Assembly: GCF_030053415.1 (NCBI RefSeq)
Contig: NZ_JASGBJ010000002.1
Coordinates: forward strand, 62,001 to 126,000
Direction: 5' to 3'
Length of the DNA: 64,000 nt
DNA from: Marinobacter sp. CHS3-4
GTDB taxonomy: Bacteria > Pseudomonadota > Gammaproteobacteria > Pseudomonadales > Oleiphilaceae
The notes below the pieces were generated by a model that was given only the letters and a program-made list of their open reading frames with translations, was not told where the DNA came from and did not search any database. Made by a program: the position numbers and the translations under genes. This document shows positions 44,281 to 53,253 of the stretch, in pieces. Each line of letters opens with the position of its first letter. Positions within the stretch are counted from its first letter, which is position 1.

Positions 44281-47235
44281 ATGCGCGCCGATTCGTTTTT
44301 CTCCCATTTTGGTATTTCCGGACGCCTGGCACTGTTCTCTCTGATCCTTCTGATTTTTCAGGGATGCAAGACGGAAAGGGCGTCTGAGGACCCGGCCATT
44401 ATTGGTATCCCTCCGGAAGACGCCTATCTGGGTGTGGAATATTTCTACAATTTTGGTGCGGTGGATAACGACGATATTCTCAAGTATTCGTTAACAAACG
44501 CTCCCTCCTGGTTGGCTATGGAAGACACAACCAATAAAGCCCGCCAGGGGATCATTATACGAGGAGTGCCGGGAATTACTGGTGGCGAACGTGGCCTGGC
44601 CGACCTTGGCAAGACCACCCGCATCAACCTGGTAGGTAATGATGGTGCAACACTGGGTGCGCAACCGTTCAGTATCGAGGTTCAGGAAAATCAGTTGACG
44701 GTTGTCAGCCAGGACTATTCAGAGGCCAGGCCTGAAGAAGAGGAAAACGGCGAGGAAGGGCAAGAGATACCAAATTTCCAGTGTGAAAAGCCCTTCGTCA
44801 GCGACAGAGGTGAAAATACGTATCCGACAAACGTGTACGACGACGCAGGCAATGTGATCGATACAGTGGATACCACCTCCGAGACACAGCCGATTCTGGT
44901 CCGTGTGAATCTTGATCAGCCTTCCGTAACCACGGTGCGCGTTGCTTTTGAGCTTTCCTCTGGCTTTGATCCAGCGCGCTGTGATCCGGGTTTTAGTCCG
45001 GAGCATCAACGATGCGATGCCGGAACAGCGAATGCCGATGATGCCGCCATTGGTCGGGATATTGTCGCGCTTGGCACGGGTAGTGGTCCCAAACTACCTG
45101 TCCCGGAATACCTGGAGTATCAACAAGATGAGAATGGCCGTTATACGAAGGGTGTCTTAACGCTTCAGCCGGGTATCACCGAATGCTTTGTACGGCTTGA
45201 GGTGGTTGATGATCAGGAACCAGAGCCAGAAGAGTTCTTTAACTTTGGGTTGACTGAAGTGCGTTCCGGCCTTGCTGGGCTCGGGTCCCGAGTCGGCGGA
45301 GTCAGGGAGGTCATGTCAATCGAAGACAACGAACCCACGGTTAGCTTTCAAACCCTTGCGCGGGGGAAGCGGGACGTAATGAACCTGAGTCCCGATTTTA
45401 ACTTTAGCGCTCCATCGAACGACCCGGCCACATGGGCGGATGCATGGATTTCCCAATGGTCTGATGAGGCATTAATCAATGTCAGGACTTACCAGGCTGT
45501 TATGGAAGGTGACCGGGATCAGACGTACTCTGTAAAAATTGGCTCCCAGAAGGGTGCGGACGCAATTTTTGATCCTTACGACCTCGCCAACTCCGATTAC
45601 TTTGTTCAGGTAAAGAATCCTGACTATCCCGCACCAGAAAATGAGCCTGAAGTTCCGGAATGGATATTGGGCGATGAACTGGCGTTCCCCGTTGGAACCG
45701 ATACAGTGCAATTCCGTATCGTCACCAAGCCTGCCGACGAATATGAAAACAATTCCGGGGACGATCGCGTTATTCTGCTGGGGCCGGACAGTAATTATCA
45801 GGCAGGTCGAACGGGATATGCCCGGTCTGACTCGGCCCCCCCACTTAGAATCGGTATTAACGAACTGAATATGCCCATCCAGATTGGGGCTGTCGGTGGA
45901 TTCGTGCCCTCTGACATGGCGTTCATGGACGACGGGCGACTCATTATTGCGGGTTACGATAGCGCTGCGAATAATATCCCGCAGATCCGCGTATTTGATA
46001 AAGCGGGGGAGCAACAACTGTCGCAGGATCTTTCCGCCACAGGCGTAAGCCCAGAAGCACCGCCGGTCATTGATTTTGCCTCTCGGGAAGTTGAGGTCGG
46101 TGGCGTAGATGTAGCAAAGCTTGAGCTTGCTGTTGTCTTCGGTATTGAAGAGGATGCCGCAGGCAACCCGACACCAGGCGACATTAACCTGGCGACTCAG
46201 CGACGATTTTACGACACTGCAGCAGTGCCACCGGGTTTTACTCGGGAATGGGAGTTGATAAACGGAACAGATCAAGACGACTTCCCGCGCTGGATTGGTC
46301 TCAGTACGACCGACGGCTCGATCGCTGTTGCCGGTGAAACAAGTGGCACGATCGAAACAGACGACACCTTTAATGGACGCCTCGGAAGCTTTGTTCAGCG
46401 AGTAGACACAGAGCAGGACGGTTCAGACCTGAAGCCTGGTCTCGCGTGGCAGAGAAAAGCGGAGTCTGTCAGCCACGATGAGCGTGTAGTAGGTGGCGGA
46501 GCGCCTGGTGCATCACCAATCGTGATCGGTGATTCGACCGGGGCGGTAGAGAGCCAATCTCAGTTTGGAGGAAAGGACGCGTTTTTCTACGAGGGCCAGC
46601 CCAAGGATGAGGACATCGAAGTGAATCAGATTGGCACGGGCGGCGATGAAAACCTGGCAGACGGTTTTTTCGGTAATAATGTCGTCTGGATGATTGGCAG
46701 CAGCGTCGGTGAATACCGGGTTGAGACGAACGGCGGCGTAAAAGTACTGCGGCGTTCTCAGACCAATAGCGGCGCAGGGTTTCTTCTGGGGTACTCCAAT
46801 ACAGGCGCTCCGTTGGAAGTCTTCTCCGTCAACGACGATGAAGACCTGTCTGACGAGACACTCCAGGTCGCCATGCTGTTTGACAACGATTTGATAGCGG
46901 CTGGCAGCACGACAGGCGTTTTGACAGACGATCCAGAGGTCGAAACCAATACTCTTCAAGATCCTGCCCTGTTCCGTCGCAATCGTCAGTTGCGGTTCGA
47001 AGAAGATGAGGACGATAATCCGGACAATGACGACGACGAGAATAAAACGGTCATCGTTGAGCCGTCCCAGGAGTGGAATCAACAATTACCGGTAGCGGAT
47101 CCGAATACGGGCAGCATCGATTACCTGGCCAATTATCGCGATGACGAGATTAACGCGCTTGTTCGGGCCAATGATGTTTGGGTTCTGCGCTTGTTCACCG
47201 CAGAGGGACGTCTGCTGAATCCGGATTCGAATTGA
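44281..47235 (+). CDS. Large predicted lipoprotein with Ig-like and Calx-beta domains
   Basis: The 984-residue protein begins with a signal peptide and a probable lipobox LIFQGC (the cysteine at residue 29 would be lipidated; Phe at -3 is unusual). Residues ~40-140 resemble a putative Ig/cadherin-like domain (DAYLGVEYFYNFGAVD, LTNAPSWL). About 180-350 is a Calx-beta-like region (EPEPEEFFNFGL, SIEDNEPTVSF). A further Calx-beta-like unit and a repetitive beta-rich half (about 540-980) with FMDDGRLIIAGYDS follow, possibly a propeller. The protein is very acidic, with DEDDNPDNDDDEN near 905. It is probably exported to the cell surface, where it may bind calcium. The neighbour ligA is 134 bp away and unrelated. 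No function is established. Confidence 0.8.
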   Translation: MRADSFFSHFGISGRLALFSLILLIFQGCKTERASEDPAIIGIPPEDAYLGVEYFYNFGAVDNDDILKYSLTNAPSWLAMEDTTNKARQGIIIRGVPGITGGERGLADLGKTTRINLVGNDGATLGAQPFSIEVQENQLTVVSQDYSEARPEEEENGEEGQEIPNFQCEKPFVSDRGENTYPTNVYDDAGNVIDTVDTTSETQPILVRVNLDQPSVTTVRVAFELSSGFDPARCDPGFSPEHQRCDAGTANADDAAIGRDIVALGTGSGPKLPVPEYLEYQQDENGRYTKGVLTLQPGITECFVRLEVVDDQEPEPEEFFNFGLTEVRSGLAGLGSRVGGVREVMSIEDNEPTVSFQTLARGKRDVMNLSPDFNFSAPSNDPATWADAWISQWSDEALINVRTYQAVMEGDRDQTYSVKIGSQKGADAIFDPYDLANSDYFVQVKNPDYPAPENEPEVPEWILGDELAFPVGTDTVQFRIVTKPADEYENNSGDDRVILLGPDSNYQAGRTGYARSDSAPPLRIGINELNMPIQIGAVGGFVPSDMAFMDDGRLIIAGYDSAANNIPQIRVFDKAGEQQLSQDLSATGVSPEAPPVIDFASREVEVGGVDVAKLELAVVFGIEEDAAGNPTPGDINLATQRRFYDTAAVPPGFTREWELINGTDQDDFPRWIGLSTTDGSIAVAGETSGTIETDDTFNGRLGSFVQRVDTEQDGSDLKPGLAWQRKAESVSHDERVVGGGAPGASPIVIGDSTGAVESQSQFGGKDAFFYEGQPKDEDIEVNQIGTGGDENLADGFFGNNVVWMIGSSVGEYRVETNGGVKVLRRSQTNSGAGFLLGYSNTGAPLEVFSVNDDEDLSDETLQVAMLFDNDLIAAGSTTGVLTDDPEVETNTLQDPALFRRNRQLRFEEDEDDNPDNDDDENKTVIVEPSQEWNQQLPVADPNTGSIDYLANYRDDEINALVRANDVWVLRLFTAEGRLLNPDSN

Positions 47236-47255
47236 GAAACGTCAGAGGAAAGACC

Positions 47256-47888
47256 CTAAACATTGCCCTCGTGCCGACCGGCATCTGCGTATAACCGAAG
47301 GTAATCGGTGCTGGTTACAATGCCCACCGGTTGCCCGTCCGGATTTATGATCAGGGCGGCGTTGAGCTGGTGAGCGAGCATCAGGCGAGCAAGCTGGTGG
47401 GCGTCTGATTCAGGTGAAGCGGTCAGGAAAGCGGGCAACTCAATGGTTGCAAGGTGAATGGCGGACCCTGAATCGCGGTTAGCATGAAGCCACTCCAACA
47501 ACCAGCGCAGCTCCACAAGGCCGGCGACATTGCCTTCGGCAGAAATAACCAGGTGGCTGACGCCACGCTCGTCCATCGTGTCGAGCGCTTCCTCAATCGT
47601 GCTTTCCGCTGTGAGTGAGACAACGACGGGCGTGCAAATCCTGGAAACGGGGAGGTACGGTCTATCCTCCTTTCGTTCGCCTGAAGCGGCTGCTCCGTAT
47701 TCTTCCAGTGCGCGATGGCGTCCCGAGTTGGCCGCTTGCTGAAATTCACCATCCGTTGTATCGCTGTGGCTGACATTGATCGCCTCAGAAGGCTCGAGTT
47801 CGCTTACGTCGCCAACTCGTCTGCCGCGAAACACTTCAGGCAACCGGGTGCCAATGGGTCGTCCCGGCTCACTGACATGAATAGACAT
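47256..47888 (-). CDS. CBS-domain protein
   Basis: The 210-residue protein has a disordered N-terminal half and two CBS domains (about 80-140 and 150-207: VSRICTPVVVSLTAESTIEEAL, then DAHQLARLMLAHQLNAALIINPDGQPVGIVTSTDYLRLY). CBS pairs bind adenine nucleotides and act as regulatory modules; here no catalytic domain is attached, so it probably acts on a partner. GGAG lies nine bases before the ATG. The tail of the opposing lipoprotein gene ends 20 bases away. Confidence 0.85.
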   Translation of the reverse strand: MSIHVSEPGRPIGTRLPEVFRGRRVGDVSELEPSEAINVSHSDTTDGEFQQAANSGRHRALEEYGAAASGERKEDRPYLPVSRICTPVVVSLTAESTIEEALDTMDERGVSHLVISAEGNVAGLVELRWLLEWLHANRDSGSAIHLATIELPAFLTASPESDAHQLARLMLAHQLNAALIINPDGQPVGIVTSTDYLRLYADAGRHEGNV

Positions 47889-47966
47889 GGAAATTTACTC
47901 CGCGGTCGACGTTATACAATGTGTTTCGGCAATTGTGGCTGATTCTGGAGCGGTACCTGCTTACAG

Positions 47967-49856
47967 TCACGTAACTTTAGGCCGATGACAGCGCTGGCTG
48001 TCCACACGCCTGATCAAGTTCCGCGGTAAGCAGAGTGGCTGAGACGTGATTATATCCGCCAGGTATTCGGCCATCAGGGCAGAGTAGGTAAGGCCCTTGC
48101 TGCCCAGGCCAGTGCACAGGTACAACCCTTCCAGCGGCGCCCCGTCAGCTGTTTTCAATCGGCCTGCGATGGGCTGGTAATCATGGGTGGTACAGCGAAA
48201 GGCAACCCGGCCTTTTATCGCCTCTCCAGGAGTCACATCGGCGGAATTATTGAATGCAGCGGGCAAAAAATCCCGGAGCATTTGCAGATTCTCCTGATCG
48301 CTTGAGTCCGAGACTTCCGACGATTGACTGTGCAAGTCAAAGGTTGCACCGATGAGAGCACTGCCGCCATCGGCAGGATTCACATACCCCGGACCGCAAA
48401 GCACCAGCGATGGGTTCTGGATCGATTCTTCGGCTACTTCGGTGATCTGTCCCCGAATAGCTTTGATTCTGAATTGGCCGTCAAGGGGAATCAGTGCCGG
48501 TGTGTCCGCGCCGCCGCAGAGTATGACCTGCTCGGACGACAAAAACTCATTGTTCATTGAATTCAGTTGCCAGCCACCTTCAATGGGTTTGATGGAATCC
48601 ACCTCAAAGCCGAACTTCGTTTTGATTCCGGGATGCTTCAGTAGTTGATCGCATACGCTGGCGGGCTTGAGCCAACCACTTGCAGGAAACCATAAGCCGG
48701 AATAGGGCACGTCGAGGCCTGACAGTGCTGTTGCCGCAGTCGGGTCGACTGGCTGAAGTACCGACTCAGGGTACTGGTTTTTCTCGAGAAAGCGCCGCTG
48801 TCGGTCCGCTTCAGCGTCGCTGTGTGCTAATTGGATGAGACCGGTAGGGTGCCATCCACAATGTTCATATTGGCTGTAAAAACGTTGGGCGAAAAGAAGC
48901 GAGCTTAGTGCCAGTTGCGTCTGATCGCTAAAGTCGACGCCCAGTTTGACGTAAAGAGCGCCCTGGCTATTGCCCGAGGCCCCACGGGCCGCCGAGTCGG
49001 CCTTATCCACAACCGTGACCCGGATTCCCCTGCCGGCGAGGTTCGCAGCGAGCATCGAACCGGCAATGCCGGCACCGACAATAGTAACTGACTCTGGTAC
49101 TGGCGATCGCTGAGTCGAATCTACGGATTCTCCGCAGAAAGTCCCTGTGAGCATGTCTCGCTTGCGCCCAAAACCCGGTACCTTGACCATCTCAAAGCCA
49201 GATTGGGCAGATTGCCGACGAAAGAAACCAGCCGCAGTGAAAGTTGCCAGTGTTGTACCCGCCTGACTGTGGCGAGCGACTTCTTTACTCAGTTTTTCCT
49301 GCCACATGTCCGGGTTGCATGACGGCGCAAAACCGTCGAGAAACCAGGCATCGGCAGTGAATTCGAGCGCGTCGAGTGCGGCGAGAACATCGCCGAAAAA
49401 TAGCGTCAGGCGAACAGATCCGCCGGCCAGAACTAACCGATGCGCCCCGTGGGTCGGAGGTGGGTACTGTTGCATCAGTTCCGCAGCAAATTCGTCGAGT
49501 TCTGGCCACAACGCCAGGGCCTTCGACAAATCGCTTCTGGTCAGCGGAAAGCGCTCGACAGAAATATAATGCAGACAGCGACCGGAAACAGGGTTTGTCT
49601 CGTTCCAGAGCTTCCAGGTGGCAAGGAAATTCAGGCCGGTGCCAAATCCTGTTTCTGCGATGACAAAGTGCTCCCCTGCGCCAACGCTGGCAAAACGGTT
49701 GTACAGATCGTTCTGCTTGATAAAGACATGGCGAGTTTCCTCCATGCCATTATCACGGTTGAAATAGACATCTCCGAAGCGTTTGCAGACAGGCAGACCG
49801 TCCTGCCAATCAATCGCGGCGGTTTCAACGCTTGGAGGAAGAGCTGCGCCTGTCAC
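47967..49856 (-). CDS. mnmC: Bifunctional tRNA modification enzyme MnmC
   Basis: The 629-residue protein fuses an N-terminal SAM-dependent methyltransferase (about 1-240, with [14 protein letters not shown]) to a C-terminal FAD oxidoreductase (from about 257, [21 protein letters not shown]). It removes the carboxymethyl group from cmnm5(s2)U34 in tRNA and methylates the product to mnm5(s2)U. Length is slightly under the 668 residues of Escherichia coli MnmC. The first bases overlap the stop of the cyclophilin gene by four, so the two are coupled. Confidence 0.93.
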   Translation of the reverse strand: MTGAALPPSVETAAIDWQDGLPVCKRFGDVYFNRDNGMEETRHVFIKQNDLYNRFASVGAGEHFVIAETGFGTGLNFLATWKLWNETNPVSGRCLHYISVERFPLTRSDLSKALALWPELDEFAAELMQQYPPPTHGAHRLVLAGGSVRLTLFFGDVLAALDALEFTADAWFLDGFAPSCNPDMWQEKLSKEVARHSQAGTTLATFTAAGFFRRQSAQSGFEMVKVPGFGRKRDMLTGTFCGESVDSTQRSPVPESVTIVGAGIAGSMLAANLAGRGIRVTVVDKADSAARGASGNSQGALYVKLGVDFSDQTQLALSSLLFAQRFYSQYEHCGWHPTGLIQLAHSDAEADRQRRFLEKNQYPESVLQPVDPTAATALSGLDVPYSGLWFPASGWLKPASVCDQLLKHPGIKTKFGFEVDSIKPIEGGWQLNSMNNEFLSSEQVILCGGADTPALIPLDGQFRIKAIRGQITEVAEESIQNPSLVLCGPGYVNPADGGSALIGATFDLHSQSSEVSDSSDQENLQMLRDFLPAAFNNSADVTPGEAIKGRVAFRCTTHDYQPIAGRLKTADGAPLEGLYLCTGLGSKGLTYSALMAEYLADIITSQPLCLPRNLIRRVDSQRCHRPKVT

Positions 49857-50440
49857 TGCTTCAGAATAATGTCTTGAATCACAACAGGTTCGACAGGGAC
49901 ATCCGCCATACCATTCTGACGCGCCGTCGGTTTCGACGCGATGGCATCAACAACCCCCATGCCGCCCGACACCTTGCCGAATACGGAATATCCCGCACCT
50001 CGAACCCCGGCGTCCAGGAACCCATTATCGGTAAGATTGATAAAAAACTGGGAAGTGGCGGAATCCGGTGCCCGGGTTCTGGCCATGGCAATGGTGCCGC
50101 GTAGGTTTTTAGCGGTCTCGCTGGCTTCATTCACGATGGGGCCACGGGTTGGCTGTTTATTGAGCTGAGCGTCAAAGCCGCCGCCCTGGACCATAAAGCC
50201 CGGAATGACCCGATGAAAAATGGTGCCATCGTAGAAATCATCCGCAACATACTGTTTGAAATTGTTAACGGTTTCAGGAGCAAGATCGGGCCTGAGTGTG
50301 ACTTCAATATTGCCCAAATTGGTCTGTATCAGTGCTTTCGGCAGCGATTCGTCTGAGTAGACTGGGCTCGTCGCCAGCAGTGAAGTTACAGTTAGCAAGA
50401 CAGGGATCACACAACGAAACGGTTTTACGATATTTGGCAT
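49853..50440 (-). CDS. Periplasmic peptidyl-prolyl cis-trans isomerase (cyclophilin)
   Basis: This is a cyclophilin of the PpiA type: the active-site run [13 protein letters not shown], then [22 protein letters not shown] and YSVFGKV. I placed the start at 50440 ([16 protein letters not shown]), because a signal peptide follows directly (core [15 protein letters not shown], cleavage near YSD), giving 195 residues; the upstream in-frame ATG at 50506 adds a non-family extension. It catalyses proline isomerisation during periplasmic protein folding. It overlaps mnmC by four bases, an unexpected pairing of a secreted folding enzyme and a tRNA-modifying one. Confidence 0.9.
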   Translation of the reverse strand: MPNIVKPFRCVIPVLLTVTSLLATSPVYSDESLPKALIQTNLGNIEVTLRPDLAPETVNNFKQYVADDFYDGTIFHRVIPGFMVQGGGFDAQLNKQPTRGPIVNEASETAKNLRGTIAMARTRAPDSATSQFFINLTDNGFLDAGVRGAGYSVFGKVSGGMGVVDAIASKPTARQNGMADVPVEPVVIQDIILKQ

Positions 50441-50652
50441 TCTATACTCGCTATCAATATGGGTACGGTCTTCATACCTGCGATACTGCAGGAGGTCCGG
50501 CATCAACGGAGGATGCTAACAGAAAGTTGCCGAGTTGGCCTTTTCTGAAACGCACCCAGGAGAATTCCTGAACTAGTCTTGCAACAAGGTTCATTGAGTT
50601 TGCCGGGCCCGGATGTACGGCGAGAAACACAAACAGTTTGAGGGGATCTGCC

Positions 50653-51390
50653 GTGAAAAATCGTCAGGGGTATGAAGAAAAGTCACGCTTAGGTCGTTTG
50701 CTTGTCAATCGGGGCTACCTGTCCGAGAGCCAACTTGACGATGGTCTGCGGCTACAGCGGGAAACCGGCCAGCGACTCGGTGAAGTATTTGTCCAGTCCG
50801 GGTGGATCACCGAAAGGGAACTGCACCGGGTGCTAAAGCACCAGAGCCGTTACCGTCACGCTGCGGCGCTTGTCACCATGGTGGTTCTGCCTCTGCAACC
50901 GATGGTCAGTTTTGCCTCCACCAGCCAGTCCAGCGAGCCGGCTGCCGATGAGGCGGGCCAAATGATCAACGAGGGAAAATTCACGCCCATGACGGATGCG
51001 GAAATGGCAGGGGTGTCCGGTCAGCAAGACTCAAAGCTGTTCAGCCAGTTTGCAGATGTTAGGGCGATGCCCGGAGCCGCCATAGGTGAGGGTGGTTCGG
51101 ATGCCACTGATCCGGATGCCATTGAAGCCCTGAAGTTTGCGACCAACATCTTTGTTCCGGTGCTGAATTATCTGGACTCGGAACTGACCATTTCAGGCGT
51201 TCACTATCGACAGGACGTGCCAAGGTTCTCGATTCAGAACGATGGCGGTCTTCAACTGGCGATGCCGGAAAGAATTGAACAGATTAGAATGGAAAATATC
51301 CGAGTGGGCACCAGCCCCTCCATGGGCAGCATTACCATCAGTGATGTTCGGTTCAGCGCTGACACCAGCATGACCATTTACGCCCGCTAG
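50653..51390 (+). CDS. GspE-N domain / transmembrane protein with GQ motif, function unknown
   Basis: This protein has an unusual domain order. Residues ~10-65 form a helical module like the N-terminal domain of type II secretion GspE and related ATPases (LGRLLVNRGYLSESQLDDGL, RLGEVFVQSGWIT). It has no ATPase domain. A single hydrophobic segment follows (about 72-92, AAALVTMVVLPLQPMVSFAS), and then the motif FTPMTDAEMAGVSGQ, like the conserved motif in some short exported proteins (for example of the DUF6160 type). The beta-rich C-terminus (about 175-245) looks exported. I start it at GTG 50653, seven bases after AGGGG; an in-frame TTG lies at 50638. It converges on flgN. Confidence 0.7.
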   Translation: MKNRQGYEEKSRLGRLLVNRGYLSESQLDDGLRLQRETGQRLGEVFVQSGWITERELHRVLKHQSRYRHAAALVTMVVLPLQPMVSFASTSQSSEPAADEAGQMINEGKFTPMTDAEMAGVSGQQDSKLFSQFADVRAMPGAAIGEGGSDATDPDAIEALKFATNIFVPVLNYLDSELTISGVHYRQDVPRFSIQNDGGLQLAMPERIEQIRMENIRVGTSPSMGSITISDVRFSADTSMTIYAR

Positions 51391-51413
51391 CCCAAACCGA
51401 TCGTTGTCCGGGG

Positions 51414-51884
51414 TCAGGCGCTTGCGAGGATGTTGCTTTGCGAAACCGCCTGCTCCTGACCTTTCGCGCCATAGAGTTTTTCCTGTCCGGTCGCGCCCCG
51501 AAATATCTCTGTCAGCCTGGACAGACGCTTCTGCAAATGCGCAATGACGCGGCCGTTGTTCTGATTGAGCGACTGACACGCTGTCAGACGGCGTGAGGCG
51601 TCTTCCCAGAGTTCCACAGCGTCCTTCAGGCCTGCACTGCGAAGAAAATGGGAGGGGTCTCCCTGGTCAGGCCTGAATCCCATGGCGACAAGCAGTCGGA
51701 TCTTGGACTTCGCGCGCTCGCGGATATCGCCGAGGTGGCGATTCTTTTCCTGGGTCACCGCTTCGAGGGATTTTACATCAGAGGAAGATAGAAGAGCTTT
51801 TTCCTGGATAAGGACATCGTTCAACTGGTCAAGTTGGCGGATGTCCTGATTCAGAAGGTCTTTCAAGTCATCGATGTTCGACAT
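51414..51884 (-). CDS. flgN: Flagellar chaperone FlgN
   Basis: The 156-residue all-helical protein has the FlgN layout: an N-terminal helix pair with EKALLSSSDVKSLEAVTQEKN and a tail rich in Gln/Asn. FlgN escorts the hook-filament junction proteins FlgK and FlgL to the export gate in the cytoplasm. It follows flgM after seven bases and is part of flgM-flgN. It is last in this operon and its stop faces the GspE-N-like gene 23 bases away. Confidence 0.88.
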   Translation of the reverse strand: MSNIDDLKDLLNQDIRQLDQLNDVLIQEKALLSSSDVKSLEAVTQEKNRHLGDIRERAKSKIRLLVAMGFRPDQGDPSHFLRSAGLKDAVELWEDASRRLTACQSLNQNNGRVIAHLQKRLSRLTEIFRGATGQEKLYGAKGQEQAVSQSNILASA

Positions 51885-51891
51885 GGTTCAC

Positions 51892-52221
51892 TCACCCAAA
51901 AATGCTTTCATCCATCTCAAGCATTTTCTGGGCCAGCTTCTCTGCGTCTACCTTATAGGAGCCATTTTCTAGCGCGGAACGAATCTGTTCGATTCGGTCA
52001 TCGTCCATTTCTGGATAATCGCCGAGTTGTTGTTCGAGCTGCTTCAGGTTTTTCGCCTGGCTGCTCAAATTAACATTCTCGCCGCGGGCATTGGTCGCTT
52101 GCGACTTGGCCTGCTGCTCTGCGCCGGTCTGATTAGGGGCCTGAGAGCCGGACGCCTTGTCCGCTGATGGCCTCTGATTGTTGACCTGGCCGGGGCCAAT
52201 TCCATTAAAGTCAACTGACAT
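51892..52221 (-). CDS. flgM: Anti-sigma-28 factor FlgM
   Basis: The 109-residue protein has an unstructured, Gln/Asn-rich N-terminal half and the FlgM sigma-binding C-terminus (about 55-105, EDVNLS-like motif VNLSSQAKNLKQLEQQL and DDDRIEQIRSALENGSYKVDAEKLAQKML). It holds FliA inactive until the hook is complete and it is exported. A near-consensus sigma-28 promoter lies upstream, so it should be controlled by FliA itself. The order flgA-flgM-flgN is the usual one. Confidence 0.95.
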   Translation of the reverse strand: MSVDFNGIGPGQVNNQRPSADKASGSQAPNQTGAEQQAKSQATNARGENVNLSSQAKNLKQLEQQLGDYPEMDDDRIEQIRSALENGSYKVDAEKLAQKMLEMDESIFG

Positions 52222-52278
52222 AGTGATACCTGCTTAGCTGTATGGCCGCCGAAGGCAGCCTCTTAAATTTATATCTGT

Positions 52279-52305
52279 TTAACGGCAATTTCCCACAGAC
52301 CTTTA
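52279..52305 (-). promoter_or_regulatory. Sigma-28 (FliA) promoter of flgMN
   Basis: On the minus strand TAAAGGTC (52298-52305), an 11-bp spacer and GCCGTTAA (52279-52286) match the FliA consensus TAAAGTTT-N11-GCCGATAA at 13 of 16 positions. It lies 58 bases before the flgM start, in the flgA-flgM spacer. Confidence 0.85.
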
Positions 52306-52404
52306 GTAAGTGTTTCAAAAATGTAACCTGTTCGTCTACCGACTGGGTTCGAACGGCAACATCTTGCCGACAGTGGTGGAATCTTGCCGGAGATTTCCGG
52401 AATT

Positions 52405-53100
52405 TTACATCGGAATTTCTACTTGGCCCGGGGCTGTAATGCGCGCGCGCACTGTTCGCGCGCTGGACAGATTTTCCACCAAAACCTGTTCGCCGATACC
52501 CCCACTGCCAAGCGCCTTACCTCTGGATCTGACGGAGAACCCACCGGTTTCTGCCGTGATCACAACGTGATCTCCCCGAGTGATGGCGTCAGGCGCGGTC
52601 AACAGATCCGCGGTGAAAACGGTTCCGGCGTTAACGCCCCGACGCATTTCCATGCCAATTAATTGATTCTTTTGGCGGATCGGGCTTCGCCTTGTGGCGT
52701 TCATTTCTACCGGTTCCGTTTTCAGCATTGCTTCCGTAATGCGCTGACCTCTGGCCAGAGGACGCGCAGCCACCAGAGCCTGGCCACGAATCTCAAGAGT
52801 TACCGGCAAGAACATGCGCCAGGGCCGCTCTCCCTCGCAGGACACCAGTAGAGAAGGTTGGGTAGATTCCCACGGCTCACCGCTGAAAGTCACCTCAGGG
52901 GTTGAATCGCAGATTGCCAGAGACAAGCGGGAATCCAGCTGCCCAATGCTATGAAAGACCTTGAATCCCTTTTCGGACTGGTTGGCCGCAAACGTATTGA
53001 GGAACGCGTCAGCAGCTTGGCGAATTTGCTCTGATGATGTTGGGGCAGCGACGCAATTCAGGGCTGCTAACAGAGCGGTTACTAAAATCAGGATGCGCAT
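52405..53100 (-). CDS. flgA: Flagellar P-ring assembly chaperone FlgA
   Basis: The 231-residue protein has a Sec signal peptide (MRILILVTALLAALNCVAA), an N-terminal domain with a cysteine pair (around SLAICDSTPEVTF and LLVSCEGERPW) and a C-terminal SAF domain (ARPLARGQRITEAMLKTEPVE to SRGKALGSGGIGEQ). FlgA guides assembly of FlgI into the P ring in the periplasm. It is divergent from cheV across a 153-bp spacer and is separated from flgM by 183 bp that contains a FliA promoter. Confidence 0.94.
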   Translation of the reverse strand: MRILILVTALLAALNCVAAPTSSEQIRQAADAFLNTFAANQSEKGFKVFHSIGQLDSRLSLAICDSTPEVTFSGEPWESTQPSLLVSCEGERPWRMFLPVTLEIRGQALVAARPLARGQRITEAMLKTEPVEMNATRRSPIRQKNQLIGMEMRRGVNAGTVFTADLLTAPDAITRGDHVVITAETGGFSVRSRGKALGSGGIGEQVLVENLSSARTVRARITAPGQVEIPM

Positions 53101-53253
53101 ACGCTTCAGTTTGTCCTATGCTGTTTATACAAAGGCAAGGTATTGGATTCCGGCCAATTCTCAACTTTTTTGAGGGACAGCCGTTATCACACCCTGAATC
53201 TGTTAAAAGCAAAACGTATGCCGTTGCCGGCTGGCAAGCGAAGGAGAACAATA

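Noticed and set aside
52438..52470. Alternating GCGCGC in the flgA tail as a Z-DNA or repeat element
   Set aside because: It is short, lies inside the coding region of flgA and is explained by its Arg/Ala codons.
53143..53253. A 37-residue N-terminal extension of CheV
   Set aside because: CheV-type proteins begin near MAGVLDSVNQRT and AAGGAG directly precedes that ATG.
53101..53253. A sigma-54 or sigma-28 promoter between flgA and cheV
   Set aside because: I looked on both strands; the nearest sigma-28-like sequence has the wrong spacer (8 instead of 11) and no GG/GC sigma-54 pair was found.
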